Source: Gracilibacillus lacisalsi DSM 19029 (GTDB lineage Bacteria > Bacillota > Bacilli > Bacillales > Amphibacillaceae). From it: a stretch of DNA of 64,000 nucleotides. The stretch is from positions 296,563 to 360,562 of the forward strand of contig NZ_KB898665.1 in assembly GCF_000377765.1 (NCBI RefSeq). Direction: 5' to 3'. The notes below the pieces were generated by a model, which made no database searches, was not told the origin of the DNA, and saw only the letters and a program-made list of their open reading frames with translations. Within the stretch, counting starts at the first letter, position 1. Each line of letters opens with the position of its first letter. Positions 25,341-39,513 of this stretch are shown one piece after another. The position numbers and the translations under genes were made by a program.

Positions 25341-27113
25341 ATGTCGGTCCTCCACTTAGCTGTAAGCATGTTTTTATCTTCTTTCGTGGTCATTGTTATC
25401 ATGCTGATCCGAAAGATATTTAAGAACCAATTATCATCCAAATGGCAATACAATTTATGGTTCATTTTACTGATTGCCTTAACCATGCCATTACTTCCAA
25501 CAGATTTATTGGATGTTGGAACCAAGCTAACTTGGAATGGGAACCAAAACAGCATTCTGTCCTTGTCCAAGACCTCAACAGCAAATCTCGTAACAGACAG
25601 TGGAGGAAATTGGATGAAAGATTTATCAATTTCTGTCAACCGGTTTGACCTGACATTATTAAACCAACTCATCACCATTATATGGATGACGGGTATGCTG
25701 GTAATGATTGTTTTAACGATTCAGGCATGGATGAAACTGCAACGAATAAAAAAATCCACAAACATCATAGAAAATCCAGAGATTCAGAGATTATTCGAAC
25801 AGTGCAAACAAAGACTCGATATTTCACAGAAACTTGTGTTAGTGATTTCACCGCTTATTAAGTCGCCACTGACATTCGGTATTTTCAAAACCTACATTAT
25901 TCTGCCGCATGATGCTGAAGCATGGCTGTCCAAGGATGATTTGAAAAACATTTTGCTGCATGAATTAAATCACTATAAAAACAAAGACATTATTACGAAC
26001 TACTTAGTTGTCCTGTTCCAGATCTTGTACTGGTATAACCCATTGATCTGGATTGGCTTCAGGGAAATGCGGATAGACCGTGAAATCGCCTGTGACAGTG
26101 CCGTTTTAAAAATGCTCGGTCAAGATCATTATGCAACATACGGTAACACAATTATAAAGTTCGCTGACAAATCCTTTCTTCAAGGTAAGTTCGCGATCGC
26201 TAGCCAGCTCACTAGCCCCAAAAAGCAATTAAAAAGAAGGATTGAAGGGATTGCAACTTTCACAACAGAATCAAAGCTTTTAAAACTAAAAAGCATCGTA
26301 ATTTTTATACTGTTGGCGGGCATTGTCGTGTGTCAAGTACCAGTTGTTTCTGCAATGCCTTATGGTGAGGATCGGATCAATTTTGATAATAAGCAGACCG
26401 TGTATGAGGATTTAAGCACATTTTTCAGTGGATATGATGGTAGCTTTGTACTCTATGATTTGCAGAAAGCGCAATACCTTATCTATAATAAAGACAAAAG
26501 TGTGTTACGAGTTTCACCGAATTCCACGTATAAAGTATACAGCGCGTTATTCGCTTTGGAATCTGGTGTGATTACACAACAACATACCTCTCTGGAGTGG
26601 AACGAAAATACTTACCCACACGAAAGCTGGAACCAAAATCAAAATTTATTTACTGCAATGGAGAATTCCGTGACTTGGTACTTTCAAAAGCTAGACAAAA
26701 GAATAGGAAAAGAAAGAATCCAAGCAAATTTTCAAAAAATACATTACGGAAATCAAAATGTGTCTGGTGGAATAGAAGACTATTGGCTAGAATCTTCTTT
26801 AAAAATCTCACCTATAGAACAGGTTCAGACACTCAAAGACTTTTATACCAACCAATTTGGATTTAATGAGAAGAACGTTGAATTAATAAAAGATGCCATC
26901 AAGCTAGAGATGAAAGACAATGTAACACTATATGGCAAAACCGGTACAGGAACAGTCAATGATAAAAATGTAAACGGCTGGTTCATAGGATATGTGGAAA
27001 CGAAAAGCAACACCTATTTCTTTGCAACCAATATCGAAAACGACCATCATGCTCAAGGCAGTATAGCTGCTGATATTACCAAATCCATCTTAAAAGAAAA
27101 AGGAATTTATTAA
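25341..27113 (+). CDS. blaR1: beta-lactam sensor-transducer BlaR1
   Basis: A 590-residue membrane protein. The N-terminal half is an M56 metallopeptidase with several helices and the zinc site HELNH (207-211) plus the Glu in REMRIDREIACD. After the last membrane segment (near residues 315-335) comes an extracellular penicillin-binding sensor domain of class D type with STYK (395-398) and KTG (533-535). Acylation by beta-lactam activates the cytoplasmic protease and leads to loss of BlaI. An AAGGAG site precedes the ATG. blaI follows after 23 bp. Confidence 0.95.
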   Translation: MSVLHLAVSMFLSSFVVIVIMLIRKIFKNQLSSKWQYNLWFILLIALTMPLLPTDLLDVGTKLTWNGNQNSILSLSKTSTANLVTDSGGNWMKDLSISVNRFDLTLLNQLITIIWMTGMLVMIVLTIQAWMKLQRIKKSTNIIENPEIQRLFEQCKQRLDISQKLVLVISPLIKSPLTFGIFKTYIILPHDAEAWLSKDDLKNILLHELNHYKNKDIITNYLVVLFQILYWYNPLIWIGFREMRIDREIACDSAVLKMLGQDHYATYGNTIIKFADKSFLQGKFAIASQLTSPKKQLKRRIEGIATFTTESKLLKLKSIVIFILLAGIVVCQVPVVSAMPYGEDRINFDNKQTVYEDLSTFFSGYDGSFVLYDLQKAQYLIYNKDKSVLRVSPNSTYKVYSALFALESGVITQQHTSLEWNENTYPHESWNQNQNLFTAMENSVTWYFQKLDKRIGKERIQANFQKIHYGNQNVSGGIEDYWLESSLKISPIEQVQTLKDFYTNQFGFNEKNVELIKDAIKLEMKDNVTLYGKTGTGTVNDKNVNGWFIGYVETKSNTYFFATNIENDHHAQGSIAADITKSILKEKGIY

Positions 27114-27136
27114 AAAAGCAAAGGCAGGGATTACAA

Positions 27137-27520
27137 GTGACGAATAAAATACCCACTATTTCAGAGTCTGAATGGGAAGTATTGAAAGTGCTTTGGCAAA
27201 AAGCACCGCAAACTGCAAATGAAATCATTTCGTCCTTGCCGGCAGAAACGAACTGGAAGCCGAAAACCGTACGCACCCTGTTAGATCGACTGTCCAAAAA
27301 AGAAGTCATCGGTGTTAACAAGGATCAGCGTGTCTATACATTCTATCCGCTTTATTCTCAGAACGAATGCCAGCGCGCCAAAACAGAGTCTTTTGTCAAA
27401 CGATTCTATGATGGTACTTTAAAATCGATGCTCGTTCAATTTATGCAAGATGAGGATTTATCTGAAGATGATATTAAAGAGCTGCGAGCTATTTTAGATA
27501 ATAAGCAAAAGAAAGAATAG
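27137..27520 (+). CDS. blaI: BlaI/MecI-family penicillinase repressor
   Basis: A 127-residue winged-helix repressor with the family N-terminus (ISESEWEVLKVLWQKAPQTA), the recognition-helix region WKPKTVRTLLDRLSKKEVIG and the C-terminal dimerisation helices where BlaR1-dependent cleavage occurs in homologues. It should bind the TACA/TGTA dyads in the bla promoter. The start is GTG or a nearby alternative behind GGCAGGG. Confidence 0.95.
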   Translation: MTNKIPTISESEWEVLKVLWQKAPQTANEIISSLPAETNWKPKTVRTLLDRLSKKEVIGVNKDQRVYTFYPLYSQNECQRAKTESFVKRFYDGTLKSMLVQFMQDEDLSEDDIKELRAILDNKQKKE

Positions 27521-27734
27521 TTAGACGCAACCTTGTTGATGTTTACTACCTATGAAAATGAGCGCATATCCTATTTTGGATTTGCGCCTGTACTTTATAG
27601 CTGTACTTTAATTCTGTAACAACTCGGCAGTGTCGGTAAGTAACACCTAAATTATCACTAACCCCTTATAACCTCTTCACACAGTAGTAAATCTTCCATT
27701 TCATTAACTTTATAGTCACCGTAAAACAGGAATA

Positions 27735-28313
27735 TCACTCAGAAAAAACCATTTTTAAGTCAATCGTTAATCCTTTGAAGATGGAAATGGTTACTTGATC
27801 TTCATCTGTAAATAATTCAGGTCTACCAAACCTATGATTATCTTGGAGCATAAATACGCTGACTATTTTCTCTTGTGGTTCAACTAACCAAAATTCTTTC
27901 ACACCTCCTTGTTCGTATTTATTAAATTTTTCAATTTTATCTTTTCTAGCTGTTGAAGTGGAAATAATTTCCATTACTAAATCTGGGCTTCCTATACAGC
28001 CACGGTCATCCAATTTTGTTGAATCACAAACAATCGTAATATCAGGCTCAAACACGTTTTGACTATCCTCTTCCTTCTGATTCTCTTGTTCTAGATTTAG
28101 TACCACATGAAAAGGGGCTGGATATACTTTGCACTTTTTGCCAACTAAATAATTCGCAATTTGGCGATGTAATTCCGATAAGATTTCCTGATGAAGTCTT
28201 GATGGTGTTATTTGCAAATAAGGAACTCCGTCTATAATTTCCATTCTTTCTTCTTCAGACCAGGACAAGTAATCAGCATAAGTATATGTTCGATCTTTTC
28301 TTAGTAATGTCAC
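27735..28313 (-). CDS. Uma2-family (DUF820) putative restriction-fold endonuclease
   Basis: A 192-residue protein with the DUF820 arrangement: RMEIIDGVPYLQITPSRLHQ near the N-terminus, FEPDITIVCD, PDLVMEIISTSTARKDKIEKFNKYEQGGVKEFW split over the PD-(D/E)XK core, and WLVEP. The PDI, EII and K residues are the presumed metal site. Cellular function of this family is unknown. It stands alone between blaI and the arabinanase gene. Confidence 0.88.
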   Translation of the reverse strand: MTLLRKDRTYTYADYLSWSEEERMEIIDGVPYLQITPSRLHQEILSELHRQIANYLVGKKCKVYPAPFHVVLNLEQENQKEEDSQNVFEPDITIVCDSTKLDDRGCIGSPDLVMEIISTSTARKDKIEKFNKYEQGGVKEFWLVEPQEKIVSVFMLQDNHRFGRPELFTDEDQVTISIFKGLTIDLKMVFSE

Positions 28314-28407
28314 TTAAATCATCCTCACTTCAAGGATTTTTTATCAATTATACCATGTTAAGTCGACCTCTTCTCCAATTTCTTACTCACTCCTCTGCCA
28401 TTTAAAA

Positions 28408-28440
28408 GAACCCCTTGACTACCGAGTCAAGGGGTTCACA
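28408..28440 (-). terminator. terminator of the GH43 gene
   Basis: GAACCCCTTGACT (28408-28420) pairs perfectly with AGTCAAGGGGTTC (28425-28437); TTTTAAA follows on the minus strand. Confidence 0.88.
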
Positions 28441-28447
28441 TCATTCA

Positions 28448-31400
28448 TTAATTAGCAGTATTTTTTCTTCCTCTTACCGTTAAAAATACACCTAAACCTA
28501 CAGCAATTAATAACAAACCTAATGCCAACCAATTATATTGATTCGTCGCAGTCTCTGGTAGCGTTTCTCCGTCATCTTCTGCTTGGTCACCATTGCTATC
28601 ATCACCTGTTTCATTACCTGATGGATCCTCACTACTTGTTCCATCTTCGTCTCCAGAAGAACCATCGCCGCTTGTTCCATCATCTGCTACTTCAAAAACT
28701 CCATAGATACTGAAATGAGATACTTCTGCTATTACTTCTGCAGTAGAACTGTCAACACTTTCTGGAATGATTTCCTCTTGTGGTTCACCATTCTCATCAA
28801 TATAGACAACTCTTAAGTTATCCCAATTTGTAACTTTTTCTGCGTCGACGCTAAATATTAAAGTTACTGGTGAATCAAAGCTAATAGCTTCACCATTAGA
28901 TGTTAAGGAGAAATCATACAAGTCACTTACCGCATTTAGACTTTTCGACTTAATCGTTTCTGATACTTCTTCCAATTCAAATTCTATATCCTCTTTATCC
29001 TTCAGAATCGATACCGGAATTTTCACTTGGACATTATCCATTTGTAATACAATATAAGCTGTTTCTTCTAGCTGATCCACCACTTCTTTTTTGATAATCG
29101 TTTTCTTCGTGTCTACATTCGTTTGATAGACGTTATTTTCTTTCTCTAAATCGTCTACTTGACTAATAACATTGTCTTCCGTGTCCTCGTCCGATGAGCC
29201 ATCTTCTCCATTCTCATCTTCATTGTCAGATGATCCATCACCTTCAGGGTTTTCATAAAGATCCTGCACTTCTCCTACTGAGAGTGCGATTCCATCATAA
29301 ACACGAACTTCATCCATTAACCCTTTAAACGGTGTATCCCAAAAGTTCACGCCTAAACTAAATTGTGCATCTACAGTAGTAAAGACATCAGGGAAATTGC
29401 CATCCGAGAACTTCTCTTCCCCATTAATATATACTTTTGCTTCTCCTTCATTTACAGTAAAAGCAAAGTGTGTCCACTCACCTGCAGGGATAATCGAATC
29501 GGATACTGCATCATACCAATCATCGCCATTATGGGACCATACTTTGGTAACGCCCTGTGCATTTGGTACAAGGCTGATCCAATTATTTTCTGTTCTAGCG
29601 CCAAAAAAAGTTGTGGTGAATTCTGTTATTTCCTCTGGCTTCATCCATAGAGAAATAGAATATTGATCACTAGCAATTAAACCATCAGCCAACTTCAACC
29701 CTGATTCACCATCGAATTGTGCTGCCTGACCAACGATACCGTCCGTAAAGGTAATCTCTCCACCTGTATTATGAATACGATCACCAGTAACCGTAGCATC
29801 TTCTTTTTTACCAGAGCTATCTGATAATCCATCATTGAAATCATAAAAGGCTGATAAGCCGCCTTCCTCTTTTTCCGGAACAGTTACCGTTACAGTTAGT
29901 GTTTCCGCGACCTCTCCTAAAGTGATCGTCGCGGTCAAATCTACCTCGGCATCACCAGAACCAAATGCTGGTCTATTCACCGCTCCTTCCGTTGATATAA
30001 CTTCAGGATTAGAAGATTCCCATGTGATTTCTGTTCCTTGTGTTGCCAATGTTGGTAAAGTAATATCTGATACTGCGCGTTCTGGGAGGCTATCACTTAA
30101 TTCTTGCTTTACGCCATCTACAACTTCTTGATCGTCTTTACTTTCTACATGACTTCCCCAGATCACAACACCCTCACCTGACATCGCACTAAACGTCATA
30201 ACCCATTCCTCAGATGTTGGATCATATTGACGAATGAACACGCCATCGTATGTTTCGTCATCAACTGTCAATTCCACTCTGTAATCATCATAGAGCTCCC
30301 ATGTACCTGTAACAGCACCAGTGACAGTATGGTCTTCATTTAACTTGACCCAAGTTGATTCAGTTAACTCACCCGTAATTTCCTTACCATGGTTCAAATA
30401 TTTATAGTCACCAACCACATCTGATTCTGAAACCGCTTCGATTTCTTCGCCAGCATAGTGATATGGTGTTGGTACTGGCCAGTCATTACTATTTTTAAAC
30501 GTTTGGTGTACTCGAACTTGGTGCGTTTCTCCTTCTTGAGGAAAACGTGTATGTGTCACAATAAACTCTTTTCCAAGTTCATCATCAATTAAATAAGAAT
30601 TGTGACCCGGCGCCATATATCCTGTACCGATTCCCGAACCTTCTTCACCAAAATCTCGCTTAAATAGGAAGTTCCCCATCATTTTATTACCAATTTCTTT
30701 ATGGTCATCATTACCAGGGAAATTACCTACCCCGATATCAAAGCTTTCAGGAAAAACGGCTTCGTTAGCAGCTGCATCTACATAAGGACCGTCAATACTT
30801 TCTGATCTGAACTGTCGCATTTGATAGCCACCATCAGAAGCTAGTCCACCATAAGTAATATAGAGGTAATAATAGCCAGTTTCCTCATCATAAACCGCAT
30901 ATGTTCCCTCACCTGATCTTCCATAACCACCAGCAATCTTTGTACCATAGTATCTATCAATCATTCTACCATCTTCAGTTACTCCATCTTCACCAGGATA
31001 AATCGGCGTACCTGTTTCTTTATCCAATTCTAAAATAAACGTTCCACCAGACCATGAACCATAGGTCATATACAAGTCACCATTCTCATCATAGAGAATA
31101 TTCGCATCGATCGCATTGGTATAGAGCGCATTGTTGAAGTCACCTTCTTCAGTGAAATAATCTGGATTGACTCCATCAATAATTCCCTCGTCAATAAGCT
31201 CCGAGAGATTAGTATTTTCCCAATGTTTATTCACATCACTATTGTTGTCATAGCTCTCGTAATTCGTAAAACCAGAATACATAATAGTGTCCGTATATTC
31301 ATATGGACCTTCAATATCTTTTGATACCGCTATACCAATAGCTGAGCGGATATAAGTAGAAGAAACACTATAATATAGCATATAAGCACCTGTTGAACCA

Positions 31401-31792
31401 TCTTCCCAAACATAGTCTTTGTTCCAGAAAATATCTGGTGCCCATACAGCATAGCCTCCAGAACTATCAGCATCATCTTCCCCAGCCCATTCAAATGACT
31501 CTGCTAGATTAGAAGATAAGTCACCATAGATAGGGTTATTCTCCGGGGTTTGATATTCTCGGTCCACTATAGAATTCCAGTTACTTAAATCATTTGATTT
31601 AGCAACCGCAATATGTGAACCAAACACATAATAAGTACCATCGTCCGCTTTAATAATAGATGGATCATGTACAGAAGCACGGTCAAAATTTATTGATTCA
31701 GAATCATCTTGCTCATCACCAAGAACGGTTGTCGGTATGATGATCATCAATAAGAGACCAACCATTGATATTTTTTTCACAAAACTTATCAT
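28448..31792 (-). CDS. cell-wall-anchored multidomain GH43 endo-arabinanase
   Basis: A 1114-residue secreted protein: signal peptide (1-25); GH43 five-blade propeller (about 35-440) with base Asp in VHDPSII, second Asp in NAIDANILYD and acid Glu in RSGEGTYAVYD; an arabinanase C-terminal beta domain (about 450-555, ending AMSGEGVVIWGS); a bacterial Ig-like domain (about 565-645); a LamG-type concanavalin-like domain (about 650-850); a low-complexity acidic linker; a beta-sandwich region; and LPETA near 1078, a membrane helix and RGRK tail. LPxTA suggests a class D/E-type sortase substrate. It probably cleaves alpha-1,5-arabinan outside the cell. A cre-like site lies just upstream. Confidence 0.88.
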   Translation of the reverse strand: MISFVKKISMVGLLLMIIIPTTVLGDEQDDSESINFDRASVHDPSIIKADDGTYYVFGSHIAVAKSNDLSNWNSIVDREYQTPENNPIYGDLSSNLAESFEWAGEDDADSSGGYAVWAPDIFWNKDYVWEDGSTGAYMLYYSVSSTYIRSAIGIAVSKDIEGPYEYTDTIMYSGFTNYESYDNNSDVNKHWENTNLSELIDEGIIDGVNPDYFTEEGDFNNALYTNAIDANILYDENGDLYMTYGSWSGGTFILELDKETGTPIYPGEDGVTEDGRMIDRYYGTKIAGGYGRSGEGTYAVYDEETGYYYLYITYGGLASDGGYQMRQFRSESIDGPYVDAAANEAVFPESFDIGVGNFPGNDDHKEIGNKMMGNFLFKRDFGEEGSGIGTGYMAPGHNSYLIDDELGKEFIVTHTRFPQEGETHQVRVHQTFKNSNDWPVPTPYHYAGEEIEAVSESDVVGDYKYLNHGKEITGELTESTWVKLNEDHTVTGAVTGTWELYDDYRVELTVDDETYDGVFIRQYDPTSEEWVMTFSAMSGEGVVIWGSHVESKDDQEVVDGVKQELSDSLPERAVSDITLPTLATQGTEITWESSNPEVISTEGAVNRPAFGSGDAEVDLTATITLGEVAETLTVTVTVPEKEEGGLSAFYDFNDGLSDSSGKKEDATVTGDRIHNTGGEITFTDGIVGQAAQFDGESGLKLADGLIASDQYSISLWMKPEEITEFTTTFFGARTENNWISLVPNAQGVTKVWSHNGDDWYDAVSDSIIPAGEWTHFAFTVNEGEAKVYINGEEKFSDGNFPDVFTTVDAQFSLGVNFWDTPFKGLMDEVRVYDGIALSVGEVQDLYENPEGDGSSDNEDENGEDGSSDEDTEDNVISQVDDLEKENNVYQTNVDTKKTIIKKEVVDQLEETAYIVLQMDNVQVKIPVSILKDKEDIEFELEEVSETIKSKSLNAVSDLYDFSLTSNGEAISFDSPVTLIFSVDAEKVTNWDNLRVVYIDENGEPQEEIIPESVDSSTAEVIAEVSHFSIYGVFEVADDGTSGDGSSGDEDGTSSEDPSGNETGDDSNGDQAEDDGETLPETATNQYNWLALGLLLIAVGLGVFLTVRGRKNTAN

Positions 31793-31819
31793 TATTGTTT
31801 TCCCCTTTCGTCAACTCGT

Positions 31820-31834
31820 TTGTAAGCGTAGTCA
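31820..31834 (-). promoter_or_regulatory. cre site upstream of the arabinanase gene
   Basis: TTGTAAGCGTAGTCA fits the published CcpA consensus WTGNAANCGNWNNCW at every position when read on the plus strand. It lies 28 bp upstream of the start codon. A second, one-mismatch candidate (TTGTAAGCGATTTATA on the minus strand) lies at 31991-32006. Confidence 0.65.
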
Positions 31835-32305
31835 TTTTTTCGAATTTAATTAAAGTCTGGGCAATTTTGGCGAACTACTAACATTCAGTTAAATGCATGA
31901 AGATAATTTATGATTTCTGTTAGTAGCTATTCTTCACTTTTTGGTTAACCTATGTTAAATCAGCCATCCCTCCTTTATTTGTCACACATTTATAAATCGC
32001 TTACAAAACCATTCACCAATAAGATTACTATAAATATATTACTTACTCAATAAATATCTATTAAAAAAATAAATTTATTAATGAATTAGGATAATATTAT
32101 CAGATTAATTACCCTATGCATTTATCAAAAGGGGTTTATAATCTTTTTACCTAATCCGAATATACTTGAGGATATTATGAGATAATCTCTACTTATCGTT
32201 TTTTCACCAAAAAGGACATGGCATAATAACTTGTCCCACCGATAACCTAAGAAGATAACTTGACTAGTTTAAAGCTCAAAAATCAGGGGATGAATTATCT
32301 AGCAA

Positions 32306-32482
32306 ATGGGGAGCAAGAGTAATGTAGATGAATCAAATTCCGATATAGATTTTATTTATCCTGCTATTGCAGTATTAGCCAAATGAATTGCTCCTGATCA
32401 CATTTTGGTTAGCGATCTAAATGAAATGATGCAAGACGGCTATGATTTAATCGAAGCCCAACAAGATGAACAAGCATGTTGA
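32306..32482 (+). pseudogene. decayed coding relic of unknown family
   Basis: From ATG 32306 the frame reads 26 codons to a TGA, then continues open for another 31 codons (IAPDHILVSDLNEMMQDGYD) to a second stop. The composition looks like coding sequence, but no family was recognised. It sits in the 1.2-kb spacer between the arabinanase leader and the bgl terminator. Confidence 0.35.
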
Positions 32483-32670
32483 ACTCTTGCTTTAATAAGT
32501 GCTTCGCTTCCTGGGATTCTTGTTTCTATTCCTTGGATATAACCATTTTCCCCAGAGAAATCAATACTTATGTCACAGCTCCATTAATGAATAGCGAACA
32601 CAAACTGAAACTTCTTACAGATACACATGCACTCGAAGTATCAAATAGGAATTTGATGAGAGTTTTATGA

Positions 32671-32818
32671 TTTAGTACCAATTTAGTGTTCAGGAAGCTT
32701 CATTTTGGTACTAAAACCTGTTTTAAGTACCATTTTAGTTAAATGATTTCTATTTTTGGTACTTATTTGACTATTTAGTACCATTTTGACTTTGTACGTT
32801 TAATTTTTGGTACTTAAA
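32671..32818. repeat. six alternating copies of a GTACC/GGTAC intergenic repeat
   Basis: Units containing TAGTACCATTTTAG alternate with their inverted form TTTTTGGTACTTA: copies start near 32671, 32701, 32724, 32750, 32774 and 32801. Spacing is roughly 25 bp. The alternation could fold into several hairpins. No coding frame passes through. Confidence 0.7.
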
Positions 32819-32977
32819 TTAAAACTATATTCATCCCCTAAAGTTTCAGAAAGCGAAATGGTCAGTTATAGCCGTTGACTTGCAGTAGCTATCTCTGTTT
32901 TTTCAAATCAATCTTTTCCTAGTTACTTATTTATAAAAAGTTGTAATACCAAGGGTTATATACATTCTATCCTTAAG

Positions 32978-33010
32978 AAAAAGACACCCTTATTCTTCAA
33001 GGGTGCCTTT
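32978..33010 (-). terminator. terminator of the bgl operon
   Basis: On the minus strand GGCACCCTT and AAGGGTGTC arms are followed by TTTTTC, just after the last GH1 gene. Confidence 0.85.
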
Positions 33011-33016
33011 CGCTCT

Positions 33017-35908
<2,892 letters not shown>

Positions 35909-35960
35909 TCAGTCCCCCCATTACTATGTGAAAAAGGAGCCTTTGACAGCCCCTTTCCCT

Positions 35961-37904
<1,944 letters not shown>

Positions 37905-37906
37905 TT

Positions 37907-37920
37907 ATGAAAGCTTTCAT
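37907..37920. promoter_or_regulatory. 14-bp palindrome in the bglP leader
   Basis: ATGAAAGCTTTCAT is a perfect palindrome that resembles a cre site missing its central CG. It lies 30 bp upstream of bglP, after the RAT terminator. Confidence 0.4.
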
Positions 37921-37953
37921 TTTTTGCATGTAAGGGTTTTACTTAAGGCAAAT

Positions 37954-38045
37954 AAAAAACCTGAACGAATTGGACCCTACACGCATAGTGATAGCTGTGC
38001 GCTTCCAACTCATTCAGGTTATGCCCTATTAAGGTAACATTCCTT
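37954..38045 (-). promoter_or_regulatory. LicT-responsive RAT and terminator upstream of bglP
   Basis: On the minus strand GGAATGTTACCTT...AGGGCATAACCT (38015-38043) is a degenerate ribonucleic antiterminator sequence. It overlaps the 5' arm of a terminator whose arms are ACCTGAATGAGTTGG and CCAATTCGTTCAGGT followed by TTTTTT (37954-38020). LicT binding to the RAT would prevent the terminator from forming and allow bglP transcription. Confidence 0.9.
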
Positions 38046-38132
38046 ACTTTTCCTATAGGTTTTGTTATATTTAATCTATCATCTTCTTATGCAGATGTCA
38101 ATAAAAATTCTAAAGCGTTTTCCCTTTTTTAA

Positions 38133-38981
38133 TTAGTCCTCTTTTTGTCGATAGGTAACACGGTGAATATGAACCGTTAAATAGACCATTTCATCCTTGG
38201 TTAGGAACCAACTATAATTCTTTTCTAAAAATGTTGCTATTTTTTCCGTGCATTTGTATGCTTGATGATATTTATTTTGTACTTGCTCATAAAAGAAATC
38301 ATCAATTGTTTCTTCCATATTCTCTTTCCGTAAAAATCGCACTGTAAAGAAACGTAAATGAGTTAAAAATCGTTCGTAATTAATCGAGTTTTCATCTAAT
38401 TCTGTTTTATAATGATATTTCACGATATTTAAAACCTTGTTAACAACATCTGTTACTTGAACAGCCATTTCCATGTTTTCCCCAGATAACTGACTATTTA
38501 CCAAATGAAGAGCAATAGAGGCTGCTTCATCCTCATTCATTCTAATACCAGTATAATCTTCAATAATATCCAATGAGTGTAAACCAATTTCGAATTCTTT
38601 TTTATAATATTTGCGGATCTCGAATAACAATGTGTTTTTTAGCTGAATGCCTTCCTTCATTCTCGTAATCGCAAAACTAATATGATCTGTTAATGCGACA
38701 TATAAATAATCATTTAACTTATAAGGTAAAATAGACCGCGCATATTCATAAATTTCAGAAGCAATATCCAAATATTTATCCGACGTATTTTGTAATAGCT
38801 GATTTAGTTTTTCACTTGTACCGGTATCCTGTAAGACAAAATGCTTCTCGATTTTTTCCTCATCAATGTTTTGTCCCACTTTTTTCTGAAATGCTAAACC
38901 TTTCCCCATAACAACCATTTCTTGACCATGTTGGTTAGTAGTGACGACGACATTATTATTTAGCACTTTATTTATCTTCAT
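38133..38981 (-). CDS. licT: BglG/LicT-family transcriptional antiterminator
   Basis: About 282 residues from the ATG at 38981 (MKINKVLNNNVVV), which has an AAAGGA site; the longer frame to 39002 covers that site. Residues 1-56 are the RNA-binding CAT domain, followed by PRD1 and PRD2 with the phosphorylatable His residues (ALTDHISFAI, GLHSLDIIEDYTG, LHLVN, LTVHIHRV). When the PTS substrate is present it binds RAT hairpins and prevents termination. Two RAT-terminators lie in the window, one before this gene and one before bglP. Confidence 0.95.
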   Translation of the reverse strand: MKINKVLNNNVVVTTNQHGQEMVVMGKGLAFQKKVGQNIDEEKIEKHFVLQDTGTSEKLNQLLQNTSDKYLDIASEIYEYARSILPYKLNDYLYVALTDHISFAITRMKEGIQLKNTLLFEIRKYYKKEFEIGLHSLDIIEDYTGIRMNEDEAASIALHLVNSQLSGENMEMAVQVTDVVNKVLNIVKYHYKTELDENSINYERFLTHLRFFTVRFLRKENMEETIDDFFYEQVQNKYHQAYKCTEKIATFLEKNYSWFLTKDEMVYLTVHIHRVTYRQKED

Positions 38982-39072
38982 ATCAGACATCCTTTTATTC
39001 AATATTTTTGGACGTTTAAACTTATTTTACCGCACTATGACAAAAGGAAAAATGCTTTTAATCATTTGTAAT

Positions 39073-39176
39073 TAAAAAAACCCAAGCTATTGAATAAAAC
39101 ATACTACCCACGTCTAATTACGGGCGATGTACTATTCAATAACTTAGGTTTTGCCTGCTTGATCAGTAACAATCCT
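39073..39176 (-). promoter_or_regulatory. consensus RAT and terminator in the licT leader
   Basis: On the minus strand GGATTGTTACTGATCAAGCA plus GGCAAAACCT (39146-39175) is an essentially perfect RAT. It overlaps a long terminator with arms ACCTAAGTTATTGAATA and TATTCAATAGCTTGGGT followed by T7 (39073-39150). licT therefore probably activates its own expression. A TTGTAAGCGTTTATA cre-like sequence lies near 39194. Confidence 0.93.
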
Positions 39177-39295
39177 AAAAACAGATATTATTTTTGTAAG
39201 CGTTTATATAATTAATTATAACTACTTTTGAAAAGATGTCAAGGGGGGAAGCGGGACTTTTCAATTATAGAGATTGGATTTATTAAGGAGATGAA

Positions 39296-39476
39296 ATGAT
39301 CAATAATTTAATGATTAAAAACAATGTTATGAAGGAAATTGATCTTGCCATTAAAAATGTATGGAAAGTATTGATTATGATCAAAATTGTCTTCTTAATG
39401 AAGATTCTATGAAAAATGCTTTCTATTTTCATTTGCGAACTAGGCTAGGTAATGATTTTTTTCCAATTGGGTAAGA
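39296..39476 (+). pseudogene. frameshifted relic of an unidentified protein
   Basis: After AAGGAG the frame from ATG 39296 reads MINNLMIKNNVMKEIDLAIK, then a shift leads into a frame reading CMESIDYDQNCLLNEDSMKN and FYFHLRTRLGNDFF before stopping. The two pieces look like the N-terminus of one protein broken by a single-base change and truncated. No family is assigned. Confidence 0.4.
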
Positions 39477-39513
39477 TGAATAGTAGCGTAAGGCAAGTAA
39501 GGAGGAACGAATC

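Noticed and set aside
32476..32670. 64-codon plus-strand frame in the 32-kb spacer
   Set aside because: No ribosome site and no protein-like pattern; overlaps another relic in a different frame.
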